12,176 nucleotides of DNA, taken from contig JACDBD010000429.1 in NCBI GenBank assembly GCA_013695115.1, positions 1 to 12,176 on the forward strand. The letters are read 5' to 3'. Origin of the DNA: Actinomycetota bacterium (GTDB taxonomy: Bacteria > Actinomycetota > Acidimicrobiia > IMCC26256 > JACDBD01). The notes below the pieces were generated by a model. It was given only the letters and a program-made list of their open reading frames with translations. It was not told the origin of the DNA and did no database searches. This document shows, one piece after another, positions 1-4,856 of this stretch (the first letter of the stretch is position 1; each line of letters begins with the position of its first letter). Position numbers and translations under genes: made by a program.

Positions 1-419
1 TCGTTGTACGCCCGCAGGATCGCGAGGGCGGCGTCCTTGTCCTTCGAACGGGCGAACAGCTGGCCGCAGAGATTGGGGAAGGAGGAGAAGCACATCGACC
101 CGAGCACACCGTTGGCGTCCATGTCGCGCACTCGCGCATGGATGTCGAAGCAGCCGTCCCGGATCTCGTCGAAGGACGTCGGCTCCATGCCGTACTCCTC
201 CGGCGGCCTCCCGGCGACGGCGTTGAGCCCGATGTTCGGGATCTCCTTGCCCTCGTAGAGCCAGACGTCGGTGCCGTCGTCCTTGCGCACGAGCCGGGGC
301 GCGACGTCCTGGTACCGCTGCTGGAGCCGGCCCTCGAACACGTGGGGAGGCTCCACCGCGTGGTCGTCCACGCTCACCATGACCATGTCGTCGAGACGCA
401 CCGGCTCCCTTGTCGTCAC
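1..419 (-). CDS. Amidohydrolase family protein (partial, C-terminus outside window)
   Basis: Reading the minus strand from GTG at 419 gives about 139 residues that run off the window edge at base 1. The N-terminus reads M-T-T-R-E-P-V-R-L-D-D-M-V-M-V-S-V-D-D-H, then A-V-E-P-P. This is typical of the TIM-barrel amidohydrolase (amidohydrolase_2) proteins common in Actinobacteria; the D-D-H segment near residues 18-20 is the expected first metal-binding site. A G-R-P-P-E-E-Y-G-M-E-P-T-S segment and a later N-G-V-L-G-S-M-C-F segment also fit that family. GTG 419 is preferred over GTG 398 or ATG 386 because the MTTREP extension is common in relatives; no clear Shine-Dalgarno precedes it. The likely role is metal-dependent hydrolysis or decarboxylation of an organic substrate in the cytoplasm; the substrate cannot be read. 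It is divergent from the membrane protein at 445, with only 25 bp between them. Confidence 0.8.
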   Translation of the reverse strand, partial: MTTREPVRLDDMVMVSVDDHAVEPPHVFEGRLQQRYQDVAPRLVRKDDGTDVWLYEGKEIPNIGLNAVAGRPPEEYGMEPTSFDEIRDGCFDIHARVRDMDANGVLGSMCFSSFPNLCGQLFARSKDKDAALAILRAYN

Positions 420-433
420 GTGATGCAGGCGTC

Positions 434-439
434 AGGATA
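434..439 (-). promoter_or_regulatory. Possible -10 hexamer TATCCT for the amidohydrolase
   Basis: TATCCT on the minus strand fits the actinobacterial TANNNT -10 pattern and ends 14 nt before the GTG at 419, giving a short leader. On the plus strand the same bases contain AGGA, a plausible Shine-Dalgarno for ATG 445. No clear -35 is visible. This is a weak call. Confidence 0.25.
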
Positions 440-444
440 CCGAG

Positions 445-1017
445 ATGGCAGCACCCACCGTCTCGGCACCGCGACCCGTGAGCGTGCGGCTGCTCGGGCT
501 GTTCCTCGCGGGGGCTGCAGTCGCGGTCGCGTTGGGTGTGTACGGGGAGGTGCACGACCCCACCCGCGAGCAGCCCTACACGCTGTTCTTCAGCAACACG
601 ATCAACCTCAAGGTCTGGTTCGCGACCGTGGCCCTCGCGCTGGCCGGGCTCCAGCTCCTGCTGGCGGCTCGTCTCTACGGAAAGATCAACATCCCGAAGA
701 AGTCGCCGCCGTGGCTCGGCGACGCCCACCGCCTCACCGGCACGCTCGCGTTCCTCGTCAGCCTGCCGGTGGCGTACCACTGCCTCTGGGCCCTCGGGTT
801 CCAGTCAACCGACACCCGGGTGGTGCTGCACTCGCTGTTCGGGTGCTTCTTCTACGGCGTCTTCACCATCAAGATCCTGTCGGTGCGCGTGCACGGTCTC
901 CCCGACCGGCTGCTCCCGATCGTCGGTGGAGTCACGTTCGCCGCACTGACCGGGCTATGGGTGACGAGCAGCCTGTGGTTCATCACGTCGCGGCCGGCGG
1001 GCCTCCCGCTGTTCTGA
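445..1017 (+). CDS. Five-helix membrane protein, DUF6529-like
   Basis: 190 residues with five hydrophobic segments at about 14-34, 58-78, 96-117, 129-147 and 156-180, so an integral membrane protein of the inner membrane. I recall similar proteins as DUF6529, of unknown function, often beside cytochrome c genes. Histidines at 95 (D-A-H-R-L-T-G), 112 (A-Y-H-C-L-W) and 129 (V-L-H-S-L-F) sit at or inside helices 3 and 4 and could ligate heme b; this is inference. The start ATG has AGGA seven bases upstream (434-437). The next gene, a membrane-anchored c-type cytochrome, starts 10 bp after this stop with its Shine-Dalgarno at the junction, so the two are probably co-transcribed and may exchange electrons. 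The family name is from memory; the membrane topology is seen directly. Confidence 0.75.
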   Translation: MAAPTVSAPRPVSVRLLGLFLAGAAVAVALGVYGEVHDPTREQPYTLFFSNTINLKVWFATVALALAGLQLLLAARLYGKINIPKKSPPWLGDAHRLTGTLAFLVSLPVAYHCLWALGFQSTDTRVVLHSLFGCFFYGVFTIKILSVRVHGLPDRLLPIVGGVTFAALTGLWVTSSLWFITSRPAGLPLF

Positions 1018-1027
1018 GAGGAGCGCG

Positions 1028-1366
1028 GTGTTCAAGCGGGTCGTTGCCGGTGCCGAAGCGCTCGCCCTCCTCGCGATCGCGGTCTTCGTGATCATGCTGT
1101 TCGCCAACGAGCCCGGAGGCGGCGGCGCGTCCGGCGGCGGCCCGGGCGCGGAGCTCTTCTCCTTGCGCTGCGCCTCCTGCCACGGCAGCGACGGCGGAGG
1201 CGGCATCGGCCCCCGGTTGTCGGACGGCGCGGTCGTCGACGCCTATCCCGACATCGCCGACGAGATCGACGTCGTGACCAACGGCAAGAACTCGATGCCG
1301 TCGTTCGAGGGCCGGCTCGCTCCGCAGGAGATCGAGCAGGTCGTGGAGTACACCCGCACCCTCTAA
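1028..1366 (+). CDS. Membrane-anchored monoheme c-type cytochrome
   Basis: 112 residues. An N-terminal hydrophobic segment (about 9-26) has no obvious cleavage site and probably anchors the protein, followed by a flexible Gly-rich linker (about 29-40). The heme domain has C-A-S-C-H at 48-52 and a likely axial Met at 90 in N-S-M-P-S-F, ending in the short helix E-I-E-Q-V-V-E-Y. This is the class I cytochrome c (cytochrome_CBB3-like) layout, and it should carry one covalent heme c outside the membrane. The GTG start is supported by GAGGAG at 1018-1023, four bases upstream. It lies directly behind the five-helix membrane protein, with which it probably forms a redox pair. The stop TAA overlaps a possible -10 hexamer for the next gene. 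The electron donor and acceptor are not readable here. Confidence 0.9.
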   Translation: MFKRVVAGAEALALLAIAVFVIMLFANEPGGGGASGGGPGAELFSLRCASCHGSDGGGGIGPRLSDGAVVDAYPDIADEIDVVTNGKNSMPSFEGRLAPQEIEQVVEYTRTL

Positions 1367-1369
1367 TCT
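1364..1369 (+). promoter_or_regulatory. Possible -10 hexamer TAATCT (leaderless start at 1377)
   Basis: TAATCT matches TANNNT and ends exactly 7 nt before the ATG at 1377, which has no Shine-Dalgarno. That spacing would start the transcript at or next to the ATG. The first three bases are also the stop codon of the cytochrome gene. No -35 is evident. Confidence 0.4.
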
Positions 1370-1376
1370 CCGCCGG

Positions 1377-1853
1377 ATGCGCAAGCTGGCCGCGGTGGTG
1401 ATCGCGCTCGTCGCCGTGGCCGGCTGCAGCGATGATTCCGGGGAACCGCGGCTGAGCAAGGACCGCTGGATCGAGCAGGCCGATGAGATCTGCGAGCAGG
1501 AGAAGTCGGAGCAGGGCGAGCTCGATGTGCCCGACGCCGACCCGTTCGACGAGACCCTCACCTCCGCCCAACTCACGCAGATCGCCGACTACCTCCGGGC
1601 GTCGCTCGAGATCCAGGATCGCGCGACCGGTCGTCTCGACACCCTCGGGTTGCCCGACGACGACGCCGACGACATCGAGGACGTCCTCGAGTACCGCGAG
1701 GACGGCAAGCGCGCGGTGGAGGCCTCGATCGACGCCGCCCGCGCCGCCGACGCCGAGCAGTTCTCGGTGAACTACCGGGAGGCTGTGACCGAGTACGGCA
1801 AGGCGAGCGAGTCCGCCCGTAAGTTCGGCCTCCGGGAGTGCGGCCAGCCATGA
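1377..1853 (+). CDS. Small lipoprotein of unknown function
   Basis: 158 residues starting with a lipoprotein signal: M-R-K, a hydrophobic stretch, then lipobox V-A-G-C with Cys17 as the expected lipidated residue. The mature part is acidic and mostly helical. It carries the pattern W-I-E-Q-A-D-E-I-C (Cys39) and ends G-L-R-E-C-G (Cys155), so a Cys39-Cys155 disulfide is plausible. Small secreted actinobacterial proteins with an early 'W..qAd.iC' and a late 'G...CG' are common and uncharacterised. There is no Shine-Dalgarno; a TAATCT hexamer 7 nt upstream suggests leaderless expression, possibly in addition to read-through from the cytochrome gene. The stop overlaps the next start as ATGA (1850-1853), implying translational coupling to the binding-protein-like gene. 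No function can be assigned. Confidence 0.75.
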   Translation: MRKLAAVVIALVAVAGCSDDSGEPRLSKDRWIEQADEICEQEKSEQGELDVPDADPFDETLTSAQLTQIADYLRASLEIQDRATGRLDTLGLPDDDADDIEDVLEYREDGKRAVEASIDAARAADAEQFSVNYREAVTEYGKASESARKFGLRECGQP

Positions 1854-2920
1854 GTCCGGCCATGACCGACACGTCGCCGTCCCCCATCGTCGTCGGGCTC
1901 CTGTTCGACTTCCCGCAGGCCGACGGGGGCGAGAGCTTCGAGGAGGCGACCCGCCTCGGGCTCGACGAGATCGCCGCCAGCGGACGGCTCGACCGCCCGG
2001 TCGAGTTCGTGCACCGTCACGCCCGCGGGCTGCCACTCGGGACCGAGCACGACGTCGTGCAGGCGTTCCTCGAGCTCGAGGAAGCCGGCGTGCTGCTCGT
2101 GCTCGGGCCGTCGATCAGCGACAACGGCCTCATCGTGCAGCCGCTGGCCGACGCCGCCGAGCTGCCGTGCATCAACTACACCGGCGGCGAGCGCACCCGG
2201 GGCGAGTTCATGTTCCACTACCAGATCGGTTCGCTCGAGGAGGAGCCGGCAGTCCTGGCCACGCGCCTCGCGCAGCGTGGTCTGCGGCGCGCCGCGGTCG
2301 TCCACGACCAGTCGCCGGTGGGGTCGCGCTACGCGGAATGCTTCGACGCGGCGCGCGCCGGGCTCGGGATGGAAGTGACGGGCACGGCCGCGATCTCACC
2401 CGTGGCCGAAGACGCCGGGGCCGCGGTCGAGAGCCTGCGCGCCGCCGGCCCCGACGCGCTGGTCTACTTCGGGCTCGGCGTGACGTCGCGGGCGGTGGCA
2501 TTGGCACTGGACGAGCTCGGCTGGGACGTGCCCGTGGTCGCGAACTCGGCGCTCATGTTCGGCTACGCCCGTCCCGACTGGCGCGACGGCTGGGCGGGGT
2601 GGGAGTACCTCGACGGCGTCGCCGACGACAACGCAATGCGGCAGCAGCTACGCGAGAAGTCGAAGCGGGCGGCGGCGGGGCCGATCGGGTGCGCGGCGTA
2701 CGACATGGGCCGGTTGGTGGGCGAGGCGATCGCCCGCGCCCACCACCTCACCCGGGCCGGCCTCAAGGAGGGACTCGAGCGGGTCAAGCAGCTACCGGCG
2801 ACGTCGGGGGTCGAGGGCACGACGATGGGCTTCGGGGTCTACGACCACGCCGCGCTCAAGGGCCGCTACCTCGTTCTGCGCGAGTGGCGCGACGGCAAGA
2901 CCGTGCAGGTCGCGACGTAG
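1850..2920 (+). CDS. Type 1 periplasmic-binding-fold protein (Leu/Ile/Val-binding-like) lacking a signal peptide
   Basis: 356 residues from ATG 1850 (M-S-P-A-M-T-D-T-S). The fold signs are V-V-G-L-L-F-D-F at the first strand, V-L-L-V-L-G-P-S-I-S-D-N at the ligand-binding hinge, P-C-I-N-Y-T-G, R-R-A-A-V-V-H-D-Q-S-P-V-G opening the second lobe, and P-D-A-L-V-Y-F-G-L-G. These match the receptor family of branched-chain amino-acid/amide ABC transporters. However, no start gives a signal peptide or lipobox, and no permease or ATPase is adjacent, so a cytoplasmic ligand sensor or an enzyme-associated binding protein is as likely as transport. ATG 1850 overlaps the previous stop (ATGA); GTG 1838 and ATG 1862 are in-frame alternatives and neither adds a signal peptide. 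The gene ends 27 bp from the convergent selenoprotein gene. Confidence 0.75.
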   Translation: MSPAMTDTSPSPIVVGLLFDFPQADGGESFEEATRLGLDEIAASGRLDRPVEFVHRHARGLPLGTEHDVVQAFLELEEAGVLLVLGPSISDNGLIVQPLADAAELPCINYTGGERTRGEFMFHYQIGSLEEEPAVLATRLAQRGLRRAAVVHDQSPVGSRYAECFDAARAGLGMEVTGTAAISPVAEDAGAAVESLRAAGPDALVYFGLGVTSRAVALALDELGWDVPVVANSALMFGYARPDWRDGWAGWEYLDGVADDNAMRQQLREKSKRAAAGPIGCAAYDMGRLVGEAIARAHHLTRAGLKEGLERVKQLPATSGVEGTTMGFGVYDHAALKGRYLVLREWRDGKTVQVAT

Positions 2921-2922
2921 CT

Positions 2923-2957
2923 CCTCGAACTACACCTGCGCCTCGAACTACACCTGC
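2923..2957. repeat. Tandem direct repeat, 17 bp matched, 18 bp period
   Basis: CCTCGAACTACACCTGC occurs at 2923-2939 and again at 2941-2957. The second copy contains the last codons and the TAG stop of the minus-strand selenoprotein gene (stop at 2948-2950). The first copy repeats that stop in the same frame (2930-2932), so the gene has two in-frame TAG codons 18 bases apart. It looks like a recent local duplication in the convergent junction. Confidence 0.85.
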
Positions 2958-3430
2958 TCCTGCGGCGAGCCCAGGATCTCGAGCACCTGCTCGTTCGGCG
3001 GGATCTGCCATTGCTGGACGCCGATGGAGTCGAAGCGTATGACGCCCTCGGCGTCCACGACGAAGAGCCCAGGGCGCTGGCCGAGCGACATCATGCGGCT
3101 GGTGACGTCGTAGGCGTCGAAGACCGTGTGCTCCTCGTCGGCAACGACGGGGTACGGCAGCGGGTGGGACCGCAGGTAGGCCTCGCCCGCGGCCACGCCT
3201 TCGGCCGAGATCGCGATGACCTCGGCCCCGAGGGCGGTGAAGCGCTCGTAGTCGTCGCGCAACTGCGCGAGGTGCCGGCGGCAGAACGGTCAGGCGAAGC
3301 CGCGCAGGAACCCGAGCACGATCGGGCGTCCGCGGTAGGAGGAGAGGGACACCTCGCCTCCGCCCACCCGGGGCAGGGTGAAGTCGGGAGCGGGCGATCC
3401 GGTGGGCGCGGTGGTGCTCTGGGTGCTCAT
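2948..3430 (-). CDS. Peroxiredoxin-like selenoprotein (AhpC/TSA family, U-x-x-C, TGA at codon 47)
   Basis: Reading the minus strand from ATG 3430 gives 46 residues ending F-L-R-G-F-A, then TGA, then P-F-C-R-R-H-L-A-Q-L-R-D-D-Y without any frame change, through to TAG at 2948; 160 residues if TGA is selenocysteine (Sec47). Thioredoxin-fold peroxiredoxin-like proteins of this type carry F-L-R-G-F-x-C-P-x-C-R-R-H at this point, so the TGA replaces the peroxidatic Cys and gives U-P-F-C (Sec47, Cys50). The rest is intact: A-P-D-F-T-L-P near residue 15, A-E-V-I-A-I-S, P-Y-P-V-V-A-D, G-L-F-V-V-D and G-V-I-R-F-D. TGA is an ordinary stop for other genes here (1017, 1853, 5747, 11530), so it is recoded locally. 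The expected role is thiol-dependent peroxide reduction in the cytoplasm. GTG 3508 is an alternative start but adds an unconserved extension. SelA/SelB/tRNA-Sec must be encoded elsewhere. Confidence 0.88.
3255..3270 (-). promoter_or_regulatory. Candidate bacterial SECIS hairpin
   Basis: On the mRNA, UCGCGC and GCGCGA pair perfectly (6 bp) around an AGUU loop. Nineteen nt separate the UGA from the stem and 25 nt separate it from the loop. Bacterial SECIS elements are stem-loops just after the UGA, with a G in the first bases of the apical loop at a similar distance; both features are met. A smaller hairpin (UGCC/GGCA) lies between. SelB binding is inferred. Confidence 0.6.
3290..3292 (-). other. 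Selenocysteine codon (TGA recoded)
   Basis: TGA at codon 47 sits in G-F-A-U-P-F-C at the peroxidatic position of the peroxiredoxin-like family. Frame and conservation continue directly on both sides, which argues for recoding rather than gene decay. Confidence 0.85.
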
Positions 3431-3439
3431 CGCGGTCCG

Positions 3440-3445
3440 ATCGTA
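3440..3445 (-). promoter_or_regulatory. Possible -10 hexamer TACGAT for the selenoprotein gene
   Basis: TACGAT on the minus strand fits TANNNT and ends 9 nt before ATG 3430, which has only a weak GGA as ribosome site. It would give a leaderless or near-leaderless message. The palindrome at 3447-3458 lies immediately upstream, where a repressor would block the promoter. Confidence 0.35.
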
Positions 3446-3446
3446 G

Positions 3447-3458
3447 GGTCCCGGGACC
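3447..3458. promoter_or_regulatory. Perfect 12-bp palindrome GGTCCCGGGACC, possible operator
   Basis: A perfect inverted repeat in the gap between the divergent selenoprotein and dodecin genes, next to the TACGAT hexamer. It is GC-only at its centre, so chance occurrence in this genome is not negligible. Operator function is inferred from position. Confidence 0.35.
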
Positions 3459-3503
3459 ACCTGGCCCTTGACGCGGGCGGGATCGGTGACAAGCGTGGGC
3501 GAT

Positions 3504-3517
3504 GTCACTCGAGTGAC
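3504..3517. promoter_or_regulatory. Perfect 14-bp palindrome GTCACTCGAGTGAC, likely operator
   Basis: A perfect 14-bp inverted repeat, less GC-rich than its surroundings, in the divergent gap 31 bp before the dodecin GTG and 73 bp before the selenoprotein ATG. The form (two 7-bp half-sites without spacer) suits a dimeric repressor such as a GntR- or TetR-type protein; no regulator gene is adjacent. Confidence 0.5.
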
Positions 3518-3548
3518 GGAAAGCCGGATGACGAAGAAGGGGGCCTCT

Positions 3549-3764
3549 GTGGCCGACAGTGTCTACAAGGTCATCGAGCTCGTAGGGACCAGCACCGACT
3601 CCTGGGAGAAGGCGGCTGCCGCCGCCATCGCCCTGGCCGGTCAGTCCCTGCGCGACCTGCGCATCGCCGAGGTGTCGCAGCTCGACATGGTGCTCGAAGG
3701 CGGCAAGGTGACCGCCTACCGCTGCAAGGTGAAGGTGTCCTTCAAGTACGAGGGCGGCGGCTAG
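3549..3764 (+). CDS. Dodecin-family small protein
   Basis: 71 residues, the usual dodecin length, starting M-A-D-S-V-Y-K-V-I-E-L-V-G-T-S-T (GTG start) with the family's K-V-I-E-L-V-G-T-S strand, the S-W-E-K-A helix, and the closing strands V-T-A-Y-R-C-K-V-K-V-S-F. Dodecins form hollow dodecamers that bind flavins or related ligands in the cytoplasm. The residues known for flavin stacking in classical dodecins, a Trp before the x-E-V strand and a Gln in the Y/F-Q-V strand, appear here as Ile (R-I-A-E-V) and Arg (Y-R-C), so flavin binding is doubtful. GTG 3549 is chosen because it has AAGAAGGGGG six to seven bases upstream and matches family length; ATG 3528 would add seven residues. It is divergent from the selenoprotein gene across a gap with two palindromes. 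Confidence 0.88.
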   Translation: MADSVYKVIELVGTSTDSWEKAAAAAIALAGQSLRDLRIAEVSQLDMVLEGGKVTAYRCKVKVSFKYEGGG

Positions 3765-3785
3765 CGCGCGGGGACGCGGCGGCCC

Positions 3786-4664
3786 TCAGGCCGACTTCCG
3801 CGAGCGGGTCGCCTTCTTCTTCGCCGACTTGGCCGGCTTCTTCGTCGCGGCCTTTCGGGCCGGCCGCTTCGCCTCGCGCGCGCCCCCCTTGCCCGCCCGC
3901 TCGAGGCTGGCTTCCAGCGCGGCCATGAGGTCGACGACCTTGGCGGGCTCCTCGACCAGCGGCTCGGCGACGATCTCCTCGCCCGCCGCCTTCTTCTCGA
4001 TGAGCTCGCGCAGCTGCTCCCGGTACTGGTCGTGGTACTTCTCGGGCTCGAAGTCGCCCGAGAGCGCCTCGATGAGCTGGCGGGCCATGTCGAGCTCCCG
4101 CTTGGTGGGCTGGATGTCGCCCTCGGGGAGCCCCTCGAGCTCCTCGACCGGGACGACCTCGTCGACGTAGCGCATGGTCTCGACGCACAGCGCTTCCTCC
4201 CGGACGCGGATCGCGACCAGGTGCTCCTTGCCCCGCAGCACGAACCGGCCGATCGCCACCTTGTCGAGGTCGGCCATGGCGTCGAGCAGCAGCCGGTACG
4301 GCTTGGCCGCGCCCCGGTCGGGCGTCAGGTAGTACGGGCTGTCGTAGAAGATCGGGTCGATCTGCTCGAGATCGACGAAGTCCTCGATCTCGATCATGCG
4401 GGTGGCCTTGGGCGCGAACGCGTCCATCTCCTCTCCACCCACCACCACGTACTGGCCCGGCGAGATCTCGTAGCCCTTCACGATCTTCTCGTTCGGGACC
4501 TCCTCGCCGGTCGCCTCCGAGACCTTGCGGTACCGGATCCGGGAGCCGGTTCCCTCCTCGAGCTGGTTGAACCGCACGTCCTGGGACCGGGTGGCGGTGA
4601 CGAGCTTGACCGGCACGGTCACCAGCCCGAACGTGATGGTCCCGCTCCAGATCGGTCTGGGCAC
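3786..4664 (-). CDS. ku: Ku protein, non-homologous end joining
   Basis: 292 residues from GTG 4664: M-P-R-P-I-W-S-G-T-I-T-F-G-L-V-T-V-P-V, the standard bacterial Ku beginning. The core beta-barrel ring that encircles DNA ends covers about residues 1-255, with typical segments S-P-G-Q-Y-V-V-V, I-F-Y-D-S-P-Y-Y-L-T-P and L-C-V-E-T-M-R-Y. Residues from about 258 form a Lys/Ala/Arg-rich tail like that of mycobacterial Ku, expected to bind DNA. Ku dimers bind double-strand-break ends and recruit LigD. The start is fixed by AGGGAGGTGG just upstream; ATG 4685 and ATG 4727 are in frame, but the longer forms only read through the Shine-Dalgarno and a repeat hairpin. It is divergent from the LigD polymerase gene across 192 bp and convergent with dodecin. 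Confidence 0.95.
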   Translation of the reverse strand: MPRPIWSGTITFGLVTVPVKLVTATRSQDVRFNQLEEGTGSRIRYRKVSEATGEEVPNEKIVKGYEISPGQYVVVGGEEMDAFAPKATRMIEIEDFVDLEQIDPIFYDSPYYLTPDRGAAKPYRLLLDAMADLDKVAIGRFVLRGKEHLVAIRVREEALCVETMRYVDEVVPVEELEGLPEGDIQPTKRELDMARQLIEALSGDFEPEKYHDQYREQLRELIEKKAAGEEIVAEPLVEEPAKVVDLMAALEASLERAGKGGAREAKRPARKAATKKPAKSAKKKATRSRKSA

Positions 4665-4698
4665 TCGGCCCACCTCCCTCTTCATTCGCTCGCTCGCT

Positions 4699-4721
4699 GC
4701 GGCCCGGGATACCCGGGCCGC
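4699..4721. repeat. REP-like hairpin, copy 1 (10-bp arms, 3-nt loop)
   Basis: Arms GCGGCCCGGG and CCCGGGCCGC pair perfectly around ATA. The core GGGATACCC flanked by GGCC is shared with the hairpin at 5816-5840, and both are followed by AGCGA-type sequence when read toward the downstream gene. It lies in the Ku/LigD divergent gap. The rest of that gap (4722-4856) is rich in CGCTCG and GCGAG motifs and holds no gene. Confidence 0.7.
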
Positions 4722-4856
4722 GGGCACTCACGCGCTGGCGAGCTCCCTGCGCTCGCCTCCGCTCGCTCCGGTCGCTGCTCTCGCAGGACCACTACCACTA
4801 GTTTCGCCTCTCGTGAGACCCCCGTGGGCCACCCAACTCATCTGCCCTTTCGACGA

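Noticed and set aside
416..423. TCACGTGA palindrome at the amidohydrolase start
   Set aside because: Only 8 bp, partly formed by the start codon itself, and no second site nearby; not enough for an operator call.
3468..3499. TTGACG as a -35 box for dodecin
   Set aside because: No acceptable -10 lies 16-18 bases downstream.
2948..3508. Reading the TGA at 3290-3292 as a nonsense mutation and the gene as a pseudogene
   Set aside because: The TGA is exactly at the catalytic position, the rest of the protein is intact, and a SECIS-like hairpin follows. A random stop at that one codon is unlikely, though a sequencing error cannot be excluded without reads.
3011..3928. Long open frame on the plus strand
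   Set aside because: Antisense to the selenoprotein and Ku genes; composition is typical of a shadow frame in GC-rich coding DNA and it shows no family motif.
4665..4727. Longer Ku start (ATG 4727 or ATG 4685)
   Set aside because: The extension reads through the Shine-Dalgarno and the repeat hairpin, while GTG 4664 gives the standard Ku N-terminus.
4032..4856. Upstream extension of the LigD polymerase frame
   Set aside because: It is antisense to Ku and has no resemblance to LigD; the protein begins normally at ATG 4857.
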